A stretch of DNA of 64,000 bases from Sulfitobacter sp. D7. GTDB lineage: Bacteria > Pseudomonadota > Alphaproteobacteria > Rhodobacterales > Rhodobacteraceae. The notes under the pieces were generated by a model, which saw only the letters and a list, made by a program, of their open reading frames with translations, did no database searches and was not told the DNA's origin. The first letter of the stretch is position 1, and each line of letters starts with the position of its first letter. Made by a program: the position numbers and the translations under genes. Location: NCBI RefSeq assembly GCF_003611275.1, contig NZ_CP020694.1, forward strand, positions 1,302,001 through 1,366,000. Direction: 5' to 3'. Positions 8,532 to 18,633 of this stretch are shown here, in pieces.

Positions 8532-10532
8532 ATGAGCCTGCCCCCTGGATTTTTGGAAGAACTGCGTGACCGCGCCAGCCTGTCTCAGGTGGTGGGGCGC
8601 AAGGTCATATGGGACAATCGAAAGTCCAATCAGGGCAAGGGCGACATGTGGGCGCCATGCCCTTTCCATCAGGAAAAATCCGCCAGCTTCCACGTCGATG
8701 ACCGCAAGGGGTTCTACTACTGCTTTGGCTGCCACGCGAAGGGGGATGCGATCTCTTTCGTGCGCGAGACCGAGAATGTGAGCTTTATGGAGGCGGTAGA
8801 GATCATCGCCCGTGAAGTCGGCATGCCGGTGCCCAAGCAAGACCCGCGCGCGCAGGCCAAGGCCGACAAGCGGACCCAATTGGCCGAGGTCATGGAGCAA
8901 GCGGTGCAGTGGTTCCGCCTGCAATTGCGCACCGGCGCGGCGGGGGCGGCGCGGGACTATTTGATCAAGCGCGGCCTCTCGGAACAGGCGCAGGCGCATT
9001 GGGAGATTGGCTTTGCGCCGAACAGTTGGCAGGGGCTTTGGGATGCCCTCAAATCTAAGGGCGTGGCGGATGAGTTGATCCTTGGTGCGGGGCTGGCGAA
9101 ACCCTCGTCCAAGGGGGGCAAACCCTATGACACTTTCCGGGGCCGGATCATGTTCCCGATCCGCGATGCGCGGGGGCGGGCGATTGCTTTTGGCGGTCGC
9201 GCGATGGACCCAGAGGATAAGGCGAAATACCTCAACTCGCCTGAGACAGAACTCTTCGACAAGGGCCGCAGCCTTTACAATGTGAAAGACGCCCGCGCCG
9301 CTGCAGGTCGGGGGCAGGCGTTGATCGTGGCCGAAGGCTATATGGATGTGATCGCCCTGCACGGGGCGGGGTTCGAGGGGGCCGTGGCCCCGCTTGGCAC
9401 CGCGATTACCGAAAACCAGTTGCAGATGCTTTGGCGGATCGCGCCCGAGCCGATTATTACGCTGGATGGCGATGCGGCGGGCCAGCGTGCTGCGCTTCGC
9501 CTGATCGATCTGGCGCTTCCGCTGCTAGAGGCCGGGCAAAGCCTGCGTTTCGCGGTGATGCCCGAGGGGCAAGACCCCGACGATCTGCTGCGGGCCCAAG
9601 GGGCCGGGGCCTTGCAAAAGCTTTTGGACAGCGCCCTGCCCATGGTGCGCCTGCTGTGGCAGCGCGAGACCGAGGGCAAAGTCTTTGACAGCCCCGAACG
9701 AAAAGCGGCGCTGGATAAAAGTCTGCGTGAAAAGATTAAACTTATCCGCGATCCGTCGATCCGCAGCCACTATGGGCAAGAGATCAAAGACCTACGGTGG
9801 GACCTTTTCCGCCCCCAAAAACAGCGCCCTGAATTCCGCCCCGTGGGCGGCAGGGGGCCGGGCAAGGGCGGGGGCAAAGGAGGCAAGGGTGCTCCATGGG
9901 GCGCGCCGCTGGCCCCTTTGGCGAGCACCAAAGCCTCGGCCCTCGTGGCGATGAGCGATGAACAGGTGGGCATGCATCTGCGCGAGGCGGTGATCCTCGT
10001 GGCCCTCGTGGACTGCCCGCAATTGGTCGAGACTTTCGAGACCGGGTTGGAGGCGATGCGCTGCGACGATCCCGACCACGCCCGGCTGCGCGATCTGCTG
10101 CTGCGCTTTGGCCACGCGGGTCAAGAGACGCTGCGCGATGAGATTTCCTATTCGCTGGGCTGGGAGACACTTGAAAACATGAAGGGGCAACGCCACGTTG
10201 CCATCACGCCCTGCATTCGCAATCCCGGCAACGTGGACATGACCCGCCTGACCGTCGCCGAGGAACTGGCCAAGCTGGATGCCGCCCGTGGACTGAACGA
10301 AGAGATTGCCGAAGCCGTCGAAGACCTCAGTGGCCCGGCGGACGAGGGGGTAACCTGGCGTCTGAGCGAAGCGGCCCGCGCCGCCGACCTTGCCCGCCGC
10401 AGCGCGCAGGAAGAAAGCAACGGGGAATTCGACGTGGGCGACAACGGCATGACCATGGACCGCGATGAACGCAGTGCGCTGGATGCGCTGCTTGGAACGA
10501 TTAAATATGAGAAGTCGAAGGGTCGCGGATGA
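8532..10532 (+). CDS. dnaG: DNA primase
   Basis: A 666-residue replication primase that makes RNA primers for DnaB-loaded forks. The zinc-binding domain (CPFH...YYCFGCHAKGDAISFV) spans residues 40-80. The TOPRIM core follows, with the acidic ALIVAEGYMDVIALHGAG segment near residue 280 and the LDGDAAGQRAALR motif near 315. A glycine/lysine-rich linker (residues 435-455) leads to the C-terminal helicase-interacting domain. An upstream TTG at 8469 is in frame, but the family N-terminus is MSLPPGFLEELRDR, so I place the start at ATG 8532. It lies just ahead of rpoD, the classic dnaG-rpoD order. The ribosome site is weak. Confidence 0.94.
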   Translation: MSLPPGFLEELRDRASLSQVVGRKVIWDNRKSNQGKGDMWAPCPFHQEKSASFHVDDRKGFYYCFGCHAKGDAISFVRETENVSFMEAVEIIAREVGMPVPKQDPRAQAKADKRTQLAEVMEQAVQWFRLQLRTGAAGAARDYLIKRGLSEQAQAHWEIGFAPNSWQGLWDALKSKGVADELILGAGLAKPSSKGGKPYDTFRGRIMFPIRDARGRAIAFGGRAMDPEDKAKYLNSPETELFDKGRSLYNVKDARAAAGRGQALIVAEGYMDVIALHGAGFEGAVAPLGTAITENQLQMLWRIAPEPIITLDGDAAGQRAALRLIDLALPLLEAGQSLRFAVMPEGQDPDDLLRAQGAGALQKLLDSALPMVRLLWQRETEGKVFDSPERKAALDKSLREKIKLIRDPSIRSHYGQEIKDLRWDLFRPQKQRPEFRPVGGRGPGKGGGKGGKGAPWGAPLAPLASTKASALVAMSDEQVGMHLREAVILVALVDCPQLVETFETGLEAMRCDDPDHARLRDLLLRFGHAGQETLRDEISYSLGWETLENMKGQRHVAITPCIRNPGNVDMTRLTVAEELAKLDAARGLNEEIAEAVEDLSGPADEGVTWRLSEAARAADLARRSAQEESNGEFDVGDNGMTMDRDERSALDALLGTIKYEKSKGRG

Positions 10533-10609
10533 GGCATCAGCGTGGCCCATTTGCAGGACTTTTTGAAAATGCTGGGCAACGGGTTTAAGAATCACCAATA
10601 ACCCCGCAT

Positions 10610-10627
10610 GATTCGGAAAACCGAATC
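10610..10627 (+). promoter_or_regulatory. Hairpin in the rpoD leader
   Basis: GATTCGG-AAAA-CCGAATC, a perfect 7-bp dyad with a four-base A loop, 42 bases before the rpoD start. It has no T-run and so is not an obvious terminator. It may be an operator or a leader RNA structure between dnaG and rpoD. Confidence 0.4.
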
Positions 10628-10668
10628 GTCTGCGGATGATTCGCGCTGACGCGCTGAAGGAGCATGAG

Positions 10669-12651
10669 ATGGCTGCCAAAGATACGAATGACGACGCAAA
10701 GAGCAACGATTCAGAGGCTGGCCACTCGCTCGACATGAGCCAAGCCGCCGTGAAGAAGATGATCGGCGAGGCCCGCGAGAAGGGCTATATCACCTATGAT
10801 CAGCTCAACACGGTGCTGCCGCCCGATCAGGTAAGCTCGGAACAGATCGAAGACGTGATGTCGATGCTGTCGGAAATGGGCATCAACATCATCGAAGACG
10901 AAGAGGCCGAAGAGGAAGAGAACAAAGGCTCGACCGAAGTCACGACCACCGAGTCCAACCGTGATGTGGCGCTGTCCTCTGGCACCTCTGAAAAACTCGA
11001 CCGCACCGATGACCCGGTCCGCATGTACCTGCGCGAGATGGGCAGCGTTGAGTTGCTTAGCCGTGAGGGCGAGATCGCCATCGCCAAGCGGATCGAGGCG
11101 GGCCGCAACACGATGATCGCCGGGCTTTGCGAAAGCCCGCTGACGTTTCAGGCGATTACCATCTGGCGCGACGAACTTCTGTCCGAAGACATTCTGCTGC
11201 GCGACGTGATCGACCTTGAGGCGACGTTTGGCACGCAGATGGGCGATGAGGAAGAAACCACGCCGGTCGTGGCCCCTGCCGCCGGGACCGAGACCAAGAG
11301 CGAAGAAGCCAAGCCCGAGTACGACGCCGACGGCAACCCGATCTCTTCCGACGACGATGACGATGAGGACGAACAGGCCAACATGAGTCTTGCGGCCATG
11401 GAAGCGGCGCTGAAGCCTCAGGTTCTCGAAGCGCTCGACATCATCGCCGACGACTACGAAAAGCTCAGCGCGATGCAGGACAGCCGTATCTCGGCCACGC
11501 TGAACGAAGACGGGTCTTTCACCAAAGATCAGGAAGCGATGTACCAAAAGCTGCGGTCCGAGATCGTGCTGTTGGTGAATGAACTGCACCTGCACAACAA
11601 CCGTATCGAAGCCCTGATCGACCAGCTTTACGGCATCAACCGCCGCATCATGCAGATCGACAGCGCGATGGTAAAGCTCGCCGACCAAGCGCGCATCAAC
11701 CGCAAGGAGTTCGTCGATAACTACCGTGGCTACGAGCTTGATCCCAACTGGATGGAGCGGATGGCCGAGAAGTCCGGTCGCGGTTGGCAGATGTTTATCG
11801 AACGCTCTAGCGACAAGGTCGAAGAATTGCGCGCTGACATGGCGCAGGTCGGTCAGTACGTCGGTCTTGATATCTCTGAATTCCGCCGCATCGTGCAGCA
11901 GGTCCAGAAGGGCGAAAAAGAAGCCCGTCAGGCCAAGAAGGAAATGGTCGAAGCGAACCTGCGCCTCGTCATCTCCATCGCCAAGAAATACACCAACCGT
12001 GGCCTGCAATTCCTTGATCTCATTCAGGAAGGCAACATCGGCTTGATGAAGGCCGTGGATAAGTTCGAATACCGCCGCGGCTACAAGTTCTCCACCTATG
12101 CAACATGGTGGATCCGTCAGGCGATCACCCGTTCGATCGCCGATCAGGCGCGCACCATCCGTATTCCGGTGCATATGATCGAGACGATCAACAAGCTGGT
12201 TCGGACCGGTCGTCAGATGCTGCACGAAATCGGCCGCGAGCCGACGCCAGAGGAACTGGCCGAGAAGCTGCAGATGCCGCTCGAAAAGGTCCGCAAGGTG
12301 ATGAAAATCGCCAAAGAGCCGATCAGCCTTGAGACGCCCATCGGCGATGAGGAAGACAGCCAACTGGGCGATTTCATTGAGGACAAGAATGCCGTGCTGC
12401 CGCTAGACAGCGCCATTCAGGAAAACCTCAAGGAGACCACGACCCGCGTGCTGTCTTCGCTCACCCCGCGGGAGGAGCGTGTCCTGCGGATGCGGTTTGG
12501 TATCGGCATGAACACCGACCACACGCTCGAAGAAGTCGGTCAGCAGTTCTCGGTCACCCGCGAACGTATTCGCCAGATCGAAGCCAAGGCACTGCGCAAG
12601 CTCAAACACCCGAGCCGTTCGCGCAAGCTGCGCAGCTTCCTTGATCAATAA
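10669..12651 (+). CDS. rpoD: RNA polymerase primary sigma factor (sigma-70)
   Basis: A 660-residue housekeeping sigma factor. Region 1.1 (residues 20-75) is followed by an acidic stretch, then region 1.2 ([12 protein letters not shown]) near residue 116. A long acidic non-conserved insert (residues 190-245, with a run of Asp/Glu) precedes regions 2.1-2.4 ([23 protein letters not shown]... and [15 protein letters not shown]), 3 and 4.2 ([27 protein letters not shown]). The start at 10669 has AAGGAG six bases upstream; an earlier in-frame ATG at 10636 lacks one. A terminator follows. Features are normal for alphaproteobacterial RpoD. Confidence 0.96.
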   Translation: MAAKDTNDDAKSNDSEAGHSLDMSQAAVKKMIGEAREKGYITYDQLNTVLPPDQVSSEQIEDVMSMLSEMGINIIEDEEAEEEENKGSTEVTTTESNRDVALSSGTSEKLDRTDDPVRMYLREMGSVELLSREGEIAIAKRIEAGRNTMIAGLCESPLTFQAITIWRDELLSEDILLRDVIDLEATFGTQMGDEEETTPVVAPAAGTETKSEEAKPEYDADGNPISSDDDDDEDEQANMSLAAMEAALKPQVLEALDIIADDYEKLSAMQDSRISATLNEDGSFTKDQEAMYQKLRSEIVLLVNELHLHNNRIEALIDQLYGINRRIMQIDSAMVKLADQARINRKEFVDNYRGYELDPNWMERMAEKSGRGWQMFIERSSDKVEELRADMAQVGQYVGLDISEFRRIVQQVQKGEKEARQAKKEMVEANLRLVISIAKKYTNRGLQFLDLIQEGNIGLMKAVDKFEYRRGYKFSTYATWWIRQAITRSIADQARTIRIPVHMIETINKLVRTGRQMLHEIGREPTPEELAEKLQMPLEKVRKVMKIAKEPISLETPIGDEEDSQLGDFIEDKNAVLPLDSAIQENLKETTTRVLSSLTPREERVLRMRFGIGMNTDHTLEEVGQQFSVTRERIRQIEAKALRKLKHPSRSRKLRSFLDQ

Positions 12652-12658
12652 AACGATG

Positions 12659-12686
12659 CGCGGCCCCGGTGGCCGCGTTTCCTTTT
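12659..12686 (+). terminator. Terminator of rpoD
   Basis: Stem CGCGGCC / GGCCGCG with a five-base loop, followed by TTTCCTTTT, eight bases after the rpoD stop. Confidence 0.75.
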
Positions 12687-12752
12687 GCGGGGTGGGCCTT
12701 TGACCTGCCGCGCGCGCCGCTTACATCAATGGGATATCCCAAGGAGGATCCC

Positions 12753-13166
12753 ATGATGCGCAAAACTCTCCTTACGCTTCTGTGCTTGGTGCTGCCGCTG
12801 CAAGCCGCCGCGCAGGCCTATCGGGCCGAGAATTGGTTGGTCGTCGTGCCCCTCACCGCGCGTGATTTTGAAGTGATCGAAGACCACGGCGCAGGCGCGC
12901 GTCACGTCTGGTGCGCCGCTGCGGAGTTTGCGCAGGATGTTTTGGGCCTGCCGAGCAGTAAGCGGCTTTTCATCAAAACGCCCCGTGGACCGTCGCTCAG
13001 CGGTGTGGGCCGAACCGGCGTTGTTTTCACCACCGATCCCGAGCGGGTGAACGGCGATATCCGGCAGTCCTATTCCGTCACCCTGCGCCGCGCGGGAGAG
13101 AACCTGCCCAGCCACCATGCGCGCCAGTTCTGTTTGGACCACCTGATCGAGTTGGAAGATTTCTAG
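12753..13166 (+). CDS. Small exported protein with two cysteines, unknown function
   Basis: A 137-residue protein. A perfect AAGGAGG at 12741-12747 sets the start at ATG 12753 (ATG-ATG), although the frame is open further upstream. The signal peptide MMRKTLLTLLCLVLPLQAAAQA is cleaved near residue 22. The mature domain has the motif RHVWCAAAEFA and a C-terminal HHARQFCLDHL, so a disulfide is possible. It is predicted periplasmic. I recognise it only as a roseobacter-type hypothetical protein; no function can be assigned. The next gene encodes another exported cysteine-containing protein. Confidence 0.8.
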   Translation: MMRKTLLTLLCLVLPLQAAAQAYRAENWLVVVPLTARDFEVIEDHGAGARHVWCAAAEFAQDVLGLPSSKRLFIKTPRGPSLSGVGRTGVVFTTDPERVNGDIRQSYSVTLRRAGENLPSHHARQFCLDHLIELEDF

Positions 13167-13245
13167 AGCCACACTCTGACCTAGACCGTTGTTTGCGCGG
13201 CACCTCGGGCCTATCCTGCGTGGGATGTTGCGGTGGATCAATCTC

Positions 13246-13692
13246 ATGCGTCTCGTTCTTGCCAGCCTGTTTCTGACCCTCGGCGTCAGCCAAGCCGCTG
13301 CCCTTTGCGACGCAGGCAGCACCACGGTTTTGAGCTGTACGACCGGCAGGGGCACCAAGCAGTTGGATGTCTGTATCACCGGGGATCGCGTGACCTACCG
13401 CTTTGGCCCTCACACCGCGCCTGACCTGAGGCTGAGCGCTCCGATCATGGAGGTCGCGCATCAGCCTTGGCCGGGGATTGGTCGCGCCATTCGGGAGAGC
13501 ACGACCTTTCGCAACGGGGCGTTTTCCTATGAGGTCTACGGCGCATACGACAAGATTGATCAAACCAGCAATGGCGGTGTGACAGTGACCGAGCAGGGCC
13601 GAGAGATCGCGGCGCTTACCTGCGACAGCGGCACGGCGGAACTGGGGCTCTTTGCGCTCAGCGATGCGAAACAGGCGGCGGGCCAATGCTAG
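13246..13692 (+). CDS. Exported cysteine-containing protein, unknown function
   Basis: About 148 residues with a signal peptide MRLVLASLFLTLGVSQAAA and a mature part with four cysteines (LCDAG, LSCTTG, DVCITG, LTCDSG) plus one at the C-terminus. The spacing suggests disulfide-linked beta structure in the periplasm. The start is uncertain: ATG at 13225 would add seven residues, and a still earlier TTG at 13189 is open. No site has a strong ribosome binding sequence; 13246 gives the most normal signal peptide. No family was recognised. Confidence 0.65.
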   Translation: MRLVLASLFLTLGVSQAAALCDAGSTTVLSCTTGRGTKQLDVCITGDRVTYRFGPHTAPDLRLSAPIMEVAHQPWPGIGRAIRESTTFRNGAFSYEVYGAYDKIDQTSNGGVTVTEQGREIAALTCDSGTAELGLFALSDAKQAAGQC

Positions 13693-13726
13693 GACGCTGA
13701 CGCGCAAAATTGGGGAGCCTGCTAAG

Positions 13727-14143
13727 ATGCAGACTGTATTTACCGTCGAAACGCGCGGGCAGGCGCTCTACGAATTCACCGATGATGTGGCCCGCTGGCT
13801 TGCCGGGCAGGGGGATGGGCTGCTGACGCTCCTTGTGCGGCACACCTCTGCCTCGCTGTTGATCCAAGAGAACGCCGATCCAGACGTGCAGCGCGACCTC
13901 TTGGCCTATTTCGCGCGGCTGGTGCCGCCTGCGGATGCGCCGCAAATGGGCTATCTCACGCATCTGTTGGAAGGGCCGGATGACATGCCTGCGCATATCA
14001 AAGCCTCGGTTCTGCCCGTCAGCCTCAGCATCCCCGTGGGGCGGGGGCGGATGATGCTGGGGACATGGCAGGGCATCTATCTGTTCGAGCACCGCAACGC
14101 CCCCCATCACCGCCAAATCGCGGCGCATTTCCGGCCCGACTGA
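13727..14143 (+). CDS. YjbQ/UPF0047 family protein
   Basis: A 138-residue cytoplasmic protein of the YjbQ (UPF0047) family, annotated elsewhere as having weak thiamine-phosphate synthase activity. The hallmark LLVRHTSASLLIQENADPD lies near residues 40-60 and GTWQGIYLFEHRNAPHHR near the C-terminus, with conserved histidines and aspartates for metal binding. Length is normal. The start at 13727 has GGGGAG nine bases upstream; the frame is open 25 codons earlier but overlaps the previous gene. Physiological role in the cell is unknown. Confidence 0.88.
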   Translation: MQTVFTVETRGQALYEFTDDVARWLAGQGDGLLTLLVRHTSASLLIQENADPDVQRDLLAYFARLVPPADAPQMGYLTHLLEGPDDMPAHIKASVLPVSLSIPVGRGRMMLGTWQGIYLFEHRNAPHHRQIAAHFRPD

Positions 14144-14161
14144 CGCCGGACCGGACCGGGC

Positions 14162-14833
14162 TTAGCCCGTCGGCATCAGATGGATTTCACGCACCGCCGC
14201 CCGCGCAGGCGCGTCGAGCGCATGCATGACGGCATTTGCCACGTCCTCAGGTTGCAGCTTGTCGGGTTTGGCCTCATCGAAAAAGGCCGTATCGACCATG
14301 CCGGGGGACACCACCATGCAGCGGCCACCCCATTCGGCCATCTCATCCGCCAGATTGCCCGCGAAGCCGTGGATGAACCATTTGGTGGCGCTATAAATCG
14401 AGCCTTGGATATGGCGCCGTCCTGCGGCAGAGCCGGTGACGACATATTGCCCGGTCGTTTTGCGCAGATGCGGCATGGCGGCATGAGCGGTATAGAGCGC
14501 GCCCATGATATTGAGGTCTACCATCGCCTTCCAATCCTGCGGATCGCCCTTTTCGGTGCCCGCCGGGCTGGTGCCACGTCCGGCATTGGCGAATGCCGCA
14601 TCGACCCCGCCAAAGTGATCGGCGAGCTTGTCGAGCGCCTGTTTCTGCGTGTCGTAATCGGTGGCGTCGCCCACGAGCACCAGCGCCTGATCACCGATCT
14701 CATCGGCGAGGGCGTTCAGTTTCTCTTCGCTGCGGGCGAACAGGCCGATGTTCCAGCCCGCCTTGGCTGCGGCTCGCGCGGTGGCCGCGCCGATCCCGCT
14801 GGAGGCACCGGTGAGGAAAAGTGTCTTGGTCAT
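14162..14833 (-). CDS. Short-chain dehydrogenase/reductase
   Basis: A 223-residue classical SDR. The cofactor motif TGASSGIG is at residues 8-15, the NAG motif (AFANAGRG) near residue 84, the catalytic serine in VVTGSAAGRR, and the YxxxK pair in YSATK near residues 146-150. It is an NAD(P)-dependent oxidoreductase of unknown substrate, similar in size to YdfG-like serine/3-hydroxy acid dehydrogenases. It is transcribed away from nrdR, sharing a promoter region of about 185 bp. Confidence 0.88.
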   Translation of the reverse strand: MTKTLFLTGASSGIGAATARAAAKAGWNIGLFARSEEKLNALADEIGDQALVLVGDATDYDTQKQALDKLADHFGGVDAAFANAGRGTSPAGTEKGDPQDWKAMVDLNIMGALYTAHAAMPHLRKTTGQYVVTGSAAGRRHIQGSIYSATKWFIHGFAGNLADEMAEWGGRCMVVSPGMVDTAFFDEAKPDKLQPEDVANAVMHALDAPARAAVREIHLMPTG

Positions 14834-14908
14834 AGCATGCTCCGTTTATGTCCTTGGCTGACCAACGCAGGGGCATGGCGTTGGGTCCATGACACATTTT
14901 TGAACGCA

Positions 14909-14920
14909 ACATCTAGCTGT
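14909..14920. promoter_or_regulatory. Dyad between SDR gene and nrdR
   Basis: ACATCTAGCTGT, a near-palindrome (5 of 6 pairs), in the divergent promoter region. It does not have the 16-bp spacing of known NrdR boxes, so any regulator is unknown. Confidence 0.3.
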
Positions 14921-15019
14921 GGAAATCTTCTCTACCCAAAACCTCGCGGCTCCCCTATAAGTTTTGACAAGAGGGCCGCGCGCCCCACAAGTGAGGCAGG
15001 ATGAAGAGGGGGACGGCCC

Positions 15020-15487
15020 ATGCGCTGCCCGTTTTGCGGAAATATCGACACCCAAGTGAAAGACAGCCGCCCGGCCGAGGATCACGTCTCGATCCGGCGC
15101 AGACGGTTTTGCCCGGCCTGCGGGGGTCGCTTTACCACTTATGAACGGGTGCAACTGCGCGATCTTGTGGTGATCAAAACCTCTGGCAAACGCGAAGACT
15201 TTGACCGCGACAAGCTGGAACGCTCGATCCGCATCTCCATGCAAAAGCGCCCCATCGATCCCGAGCGTATCGATCAGATGATCTCTGGCATCGTGCGGCG
15301 GTTGGAAAGCATGGGCGAGACCGACATCAGCTCGAAACACATCGGCGAGATCGTGATGGAGGCGCTGGCCCGGATCGACACCGTGGCCTATGTGCGTTTC
15401 GCCTCTGTTTACAAGAACTTCCAAGCCGCGGATGATTTCGATAAATTCGTCCAAGAACTGCGGCCCGACGCCCTGCCGGAAGAGTGA
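15020..15487 (+). CDS. nrdR: Transcriptional repressor NrdR
   Basis: A 155-residue regulator of ribonucleotide reductase genes that senses ATP/dATP. The N-terminal zinc ribbon has MRCPFCG...[17 protein letters not shown] (four cysteines) and an ATP-cone follows (residues 49-140, [20 protein letters not shown]). Length is standard. The stop overlaps the GTG of ribD, so the two are co-translated, an order common in bacteria. Confidence 0.96.
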   Translation: MRCPFCGNIDTQVKDSRPAEDHVSIRRRRFCPACGGRFTTYERVQLRDLVVIKTSGKREDFDRDKLERSIRISMQKRPIDPERIDQMISGIVRRLESMGETDISSKHIGEIVMEALARIDTVAYVRFASVYKNFQAADDFDKFVQELRPDALPEE

Positions 15488-16596
15488 CCGGCGATGGGGT
15501 GAGCGACGTGCGGTTCATGGCGCTTGCGCTGTCCTTGGGGCGGCGCGGGCAGGGCAATGTCTGGCCCAACCCGGCGGTCGGCTGTGTCATCGTGCAAGGC
15601 GCTCGGATCGTTGGGCGCGGTTGGACCCAGCCCGGCGGGCGCCCCCATGCAGAGCCGCAGGCGCTGGCGCAGGCGGGCGCTGCGGCGCGCGGGGCGACGG
15701 TCTATGTCACGCTTGAGCCCTGTTCCCACCACGGTAAGACACCGCCCTGCGCGCAGGCGCTGATCGACGCGGGCGTGGCGCGGGTGGTGATCGCGACGCA
15801 AGATGACGACGCGCGGGTGAACGGACGCGGCATCGCGATGTTGCGCGCGGCGGGGATCGAGGTCTCAGTCGGGCTGCACGAAGACGCGGCCCGCGCGGAT
15901 AACGCGGGTTTCTTCTGCCGTACCGATTTGGGCCGTCCGATGCTCACGCTGAAGCTGGCCAATTCCTTTGACGGGCGCATCGCCACCGGTACGGGCGAGA
16001 GCCAGTGGATCACCGACGCCCCGGCGCGGCGGTTGACCCATGCCATGCGCGCGCGGCACGACGCGGTGATGGTCGGGGCAGGCACCGCGCGCAAGGATGA
16101 TCCAAGCCTCACGGTGCGCGGTCTTGGCGTCGCCCAGCAACCGGCCCGCGTCGTCGTCTCGCGCAGGCTTGACCTGCCGCTGATGGGGCAGTTGGCGCGG
16201 ACGGCGGCAGAGGTGCCGTTGATCCTCTGCCATGGCACGGATGCCGATCCGGCCTTGGTCAAAGCGTGGTCCGATCTGGGGGCGACGCTGCTGCCGTGCG
16301 CGGCGCGGGGGGCGCAATTGAACCCCACTGATGTGTTGCGGCAACTGGCGGGCCATGGGCTCACCCGTATCTTCTGCGAGGGCGGCAGCGCCTTGGCCGC
16401 GTCCTTGATTGAGGCGGATCTGGTCGACCGGCTGGTGGGCTTTACCGCTGGGCTGGTGATCGGCGCCGAAGGTCTGCCGGGGATCGGAGCGCTCGGTCTT
16501 TCGCGGCTGGCCGAGGCGCCGCGCTTTGCCCTGCAATCGAGCCAGCAGATCGGGCCGGACTTGCTGCACGTTTGGCGTCGGAACGCGGCCGACTAA
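15484..16596 (+). CDS. ribD: Bifunctional riboflavin deaminase/reductase RibD
   Basis: A 370-residue enzyme for the second and third steps of riboflavin synthesis: deamination of the pyrimidinone and NADPH reduction of its ribosyl group. The N-terminal zinc deaminase has HAEPQAL (His and Glu) and [11 protein letters not shown] (two zinc cysteines). The C-terminal reductase begins near residue 150 ([22 protein letters not shown]) and contains [14 protein letters not shown]. Translation probably starts at GTG 15484, overlapping the nrdR stop by four bases; later GTGs (15499, 15508) are possible. The next rib genes are 7 kb away across the capsule block. Confidence 0.94.
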   Translation: MTGDGVSDVRFMALALSLGRRGQGNVWPNPAVGCVIVQGARIVGRGWTQPGGRPHAEPQALAQAGAAARGATVYVTLEPCSHHGKTPPCAQALIDAGVARVVIATQDDDARVNGRGIAMLRAAGIEVSVGLHEDAARADNAGFFCRTDLGRPMLTLKLANSFDGRIATGTGESQWITDAPARRLTHAMRARHDAVMVGAGTARKDDPSLTVRGLGVAQQPARVVVSRRLDLPLMGQLARTAAEVPLILCHGTDADPALVKAWSDLGATLLPCAARGAQLNPTDVLRQLAGHGLTRIFCEGGSALAASLIEADLVDRLVGFTAGLVIGAEGLPGIGALGLSRLAEAPRFALQSSQQIGPDLLHVWRRNAAD

Positions 16597-16599
16597 ACG

Positions 16600-18624
16600 C
16601 TACCGCCGCCAGAGGTGGCTCTGGCTGGCAAAGACCCCTTGAAGTTTCGACAGCAGCCGGTTGCCCAGCCCGGCGCGGGGCAGGCTGCCGGAAGCCAGCC
16701 GTTCGACCACCACTTCGACGGGGCAGGGCAGGCCGCTTAGCGGATCGCGGTAGCGTGGGTAGTCGATGAGGGCAGCATGGACCAGCCCTTCCAACGTCGG
16801 TTGCGCCCGGCGGCGGGGCGGCACATCGCTCCGGTCTTCGGTCAGCCCCCAGCCTGCGTAAAAAGGCGCGCCCAAGGTCACGACCGGCACGCGGCGCAGC
16901 AGGGCTTCGAACCCCAAGAGCGAGGTCATGGTCCAAACCGCATCGACCTGATCCAAAAGCGCCATCGGGTCGGCGTGGTGCAGGATCAGATCGGCGTCGC
17001 CCGCCTCGGTCGCGCCTTTGCGCAGGCCCGCTTCGACATCGGGGTGGGGTTTGTAGAGGATCACGGCATCCGGGTTGGCGGCACGGGCGGCGGCCAGCAG
17101 GGCCGCGTTGCTGCGCACGGTGTCTGTGCCAGTGAGGATCGAAGCGTCATCTTCCACCTGACCGGGCACAAGGATGCGGCGTCCCGCTGGCAGATCGGGC
17201 GCGGCGCCGCCAAGGTTGTATTTACTCAGCCCCGCGCCGGTGAGCCTGTCGATCAGCGCGCGGGCGCGGGCCAGTTGATCGGGGCGCAGCTCGGCGCGCT
17301 TTTCGATCCATTTTTCCAGACGGCTTGGCCCTTGGGGGTCGTAGTAGATGCCCAGATCATCGCAGACCAGCGACAGGGGCGGGACCAGTTCGGCCCCCAG
17401 CCCGCGGGAGCGGAGAAAGCCATCCTCCACCCTCAATGCGCCTTGGGGCGCGGTCTCTGCCTGGTTGGCCCAGACCATGGCGCGGCGGGGCGGCTGCGGC
17501 GTCTCTGCAGCGCCTTTGCGAAAGCGAAGCGGCGTTGACGCGCCAAAGAATTGCTGCAGCGGACGGCGCTTCCACAGGCGCATGCCCCATGCGTCCCAAC
17601 CGGCATGATCTTCTCGCCACGCGCGGGCCTGCGCGGCGAGGCAGGCGAGGGCCGTCTCGAAATCCCCGAGCCGGTCGCGATAGGGATCGTACCACGCCGG
17701 ATAAAGGATCATCGCCGCCGCGAAGAGTTGCGCTCGGGTAAGGAGGCGTTGGCGGCGTTGGACAGGGAATTCATCCTCCGTCAGCCCCCAACCGGCGTAG
17801 AAGGGCTGGCCAAAGACACGCGGCTTATGACCTGCAAAAATCGCCTCGAACCCCATTTGCGAAGAGACGGTATAGACACCCACCGCCCCCTCAAACAAGC
17901 TCCAAGGGCTGACCGGATCGGTCAGCAGGGTGATCCGGTCGTTGCTGTCCTCGGGTCTGTAGTGGCCGGGACGAAACCCCTGGGCCGTTTCGGGGTGGGT
18001 TTTGATGATGACCCGCGCGCCGGGGTGTTCCTCTTGGGCGAAAACGAGCATCTCTAGAAACCGTGCGCGATCCGCGCCCGAGGCGGTGACTGATGCATCG
18101 CCGCGCGTCTGGTCGATCACCAGCACATAGCCCGGATCAGGCGCTGGCGTGGCAGGGTCAAAGCCCGCGTATTTGGTCAGATGCGCCTCGGCCAACTGCG
18201 CCATGCCGCCCCGCGCGCGGTCCAGAAGGGCGGTGTCGTCCAAAGGGTGACGGGCCAGAAGTTCTTCAAGGTCGGAAGGTTGGGCAGGGTCGAAATGCGC
18301 CCCCCGGCTGTCGATCAGTAGCCCCAAGGGCGGCTCCCCTGCGCGGCCCGGATGGAGCGAACGCAGCCACGCGTCTTCAACCCGGATCACCGGCACATCG
18401 CGTTTCGCGGCCACCGCCAGCCCGCGGTGCGCGGTGGGGGAGTTGCCCCAAACCGCCACGGCATCACCAGGGCCAGGCAGGCCAAGACGCAAGGAATGGC
18501 CCGACAGCTGCAAAATGCGCCGCACCCGCCGCTGCGTCAGAAACCCGCCGTTATATACGAAAAGCCGCCGGCTCCTTTCGGGACCGGCGGCAGGGTATTG
18601 GTATGGGTCAGCTTCAAAGGCCAC
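16600..18624 (-). CDS. kpsC: Capsular polysaccharide protein KpsC-like (dual beta-Kdo transferase)
   Basis: A 674-residue protein with two similar halves, each ending in the signature PFYAGWGLTED (near residues 286 and 608) and each with KTHPE / KPHPD. This is the KpsC arrangement, in which two transferase domains build the beta-Kdo linker that joins group 2-type capsules to lipid. The start is a GTG at 18624, seven bases after the stop of the upstream exporter gene, with a poor ribosome site, so translation is probably coupled. No signal peptide is seen; it acts at the inner face of the membrane. It is intact here, unlike its functional partner kpsS. Confidence 0.88.
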   Translation of the reverse strand: MAFEADPYQYPAAGPERSRRLFVYNGGFLTQRRVRRILQLSGHSLRLGLPGPGDAVAVWGNSPTAHRGLAVAAKRDVPVIRVEDAWLRSLHPGRAGEPPLGLLIDSRGAHFDPAQPSDLEELLARHPLDDTALLDRARGGMAQLAEAHLTKYAGFDPATPAPDPGYVLVIDQTRGDASVTASGADRARFLEMLVFAQEEHPGARVIIKTHPETAQGFRPGHYRPEDSNDRITLLTDPVSPWSLFEGAVGVYTVSSQMGFEAIFAGHKPRVFGQPFYAGWGLTEDEFPVQRRQRLLTRAQLFAAAMILYPAWYDPYRDRLGDFETALACLAAQARAWREDHAGWDAWGMRLWKRRPLQQFFGASTPLRFRKGAAETPQPPRRAMVWANQAETAPQGALRVEDGFLRSRGLGAELVPPLSLVCDDLGIYYDPQGPSRLEKWIEKRAELRPDQLARARALIDRLTGAGLSKYNLGGAAPDLPAGRRILVPGQVEDDASILTGTDTVRSNAALLAAARAANPDAVILYKPHPDVEAGLRKGATEAGDADLILHHADPMALLDQVDAVWTMTSLLGFEALLRRVPVVTLGAPFYAGWGLTEDRSDVPPRRRAQPTLEGLVHAALIDYPRYRDPLSGLPCPVEVVVERLASGSLPRAGLGNRLLSKLQGVFASQSHLWRR

Positions 18625-18633
18625 CGGCGTGGA

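Noticed and set aside
6212..9362. Reverse frames of 463 and 517 codons opposite soxA-soxG and dnaG
   Set aside because: They cross several real genes on the other strand and have no domain features.
10711..12363. Reverse frame of 550 codons opposite rpoD
   Set aside because: Antisense to the sigma factor gene; composition reflects reversed codon bias.
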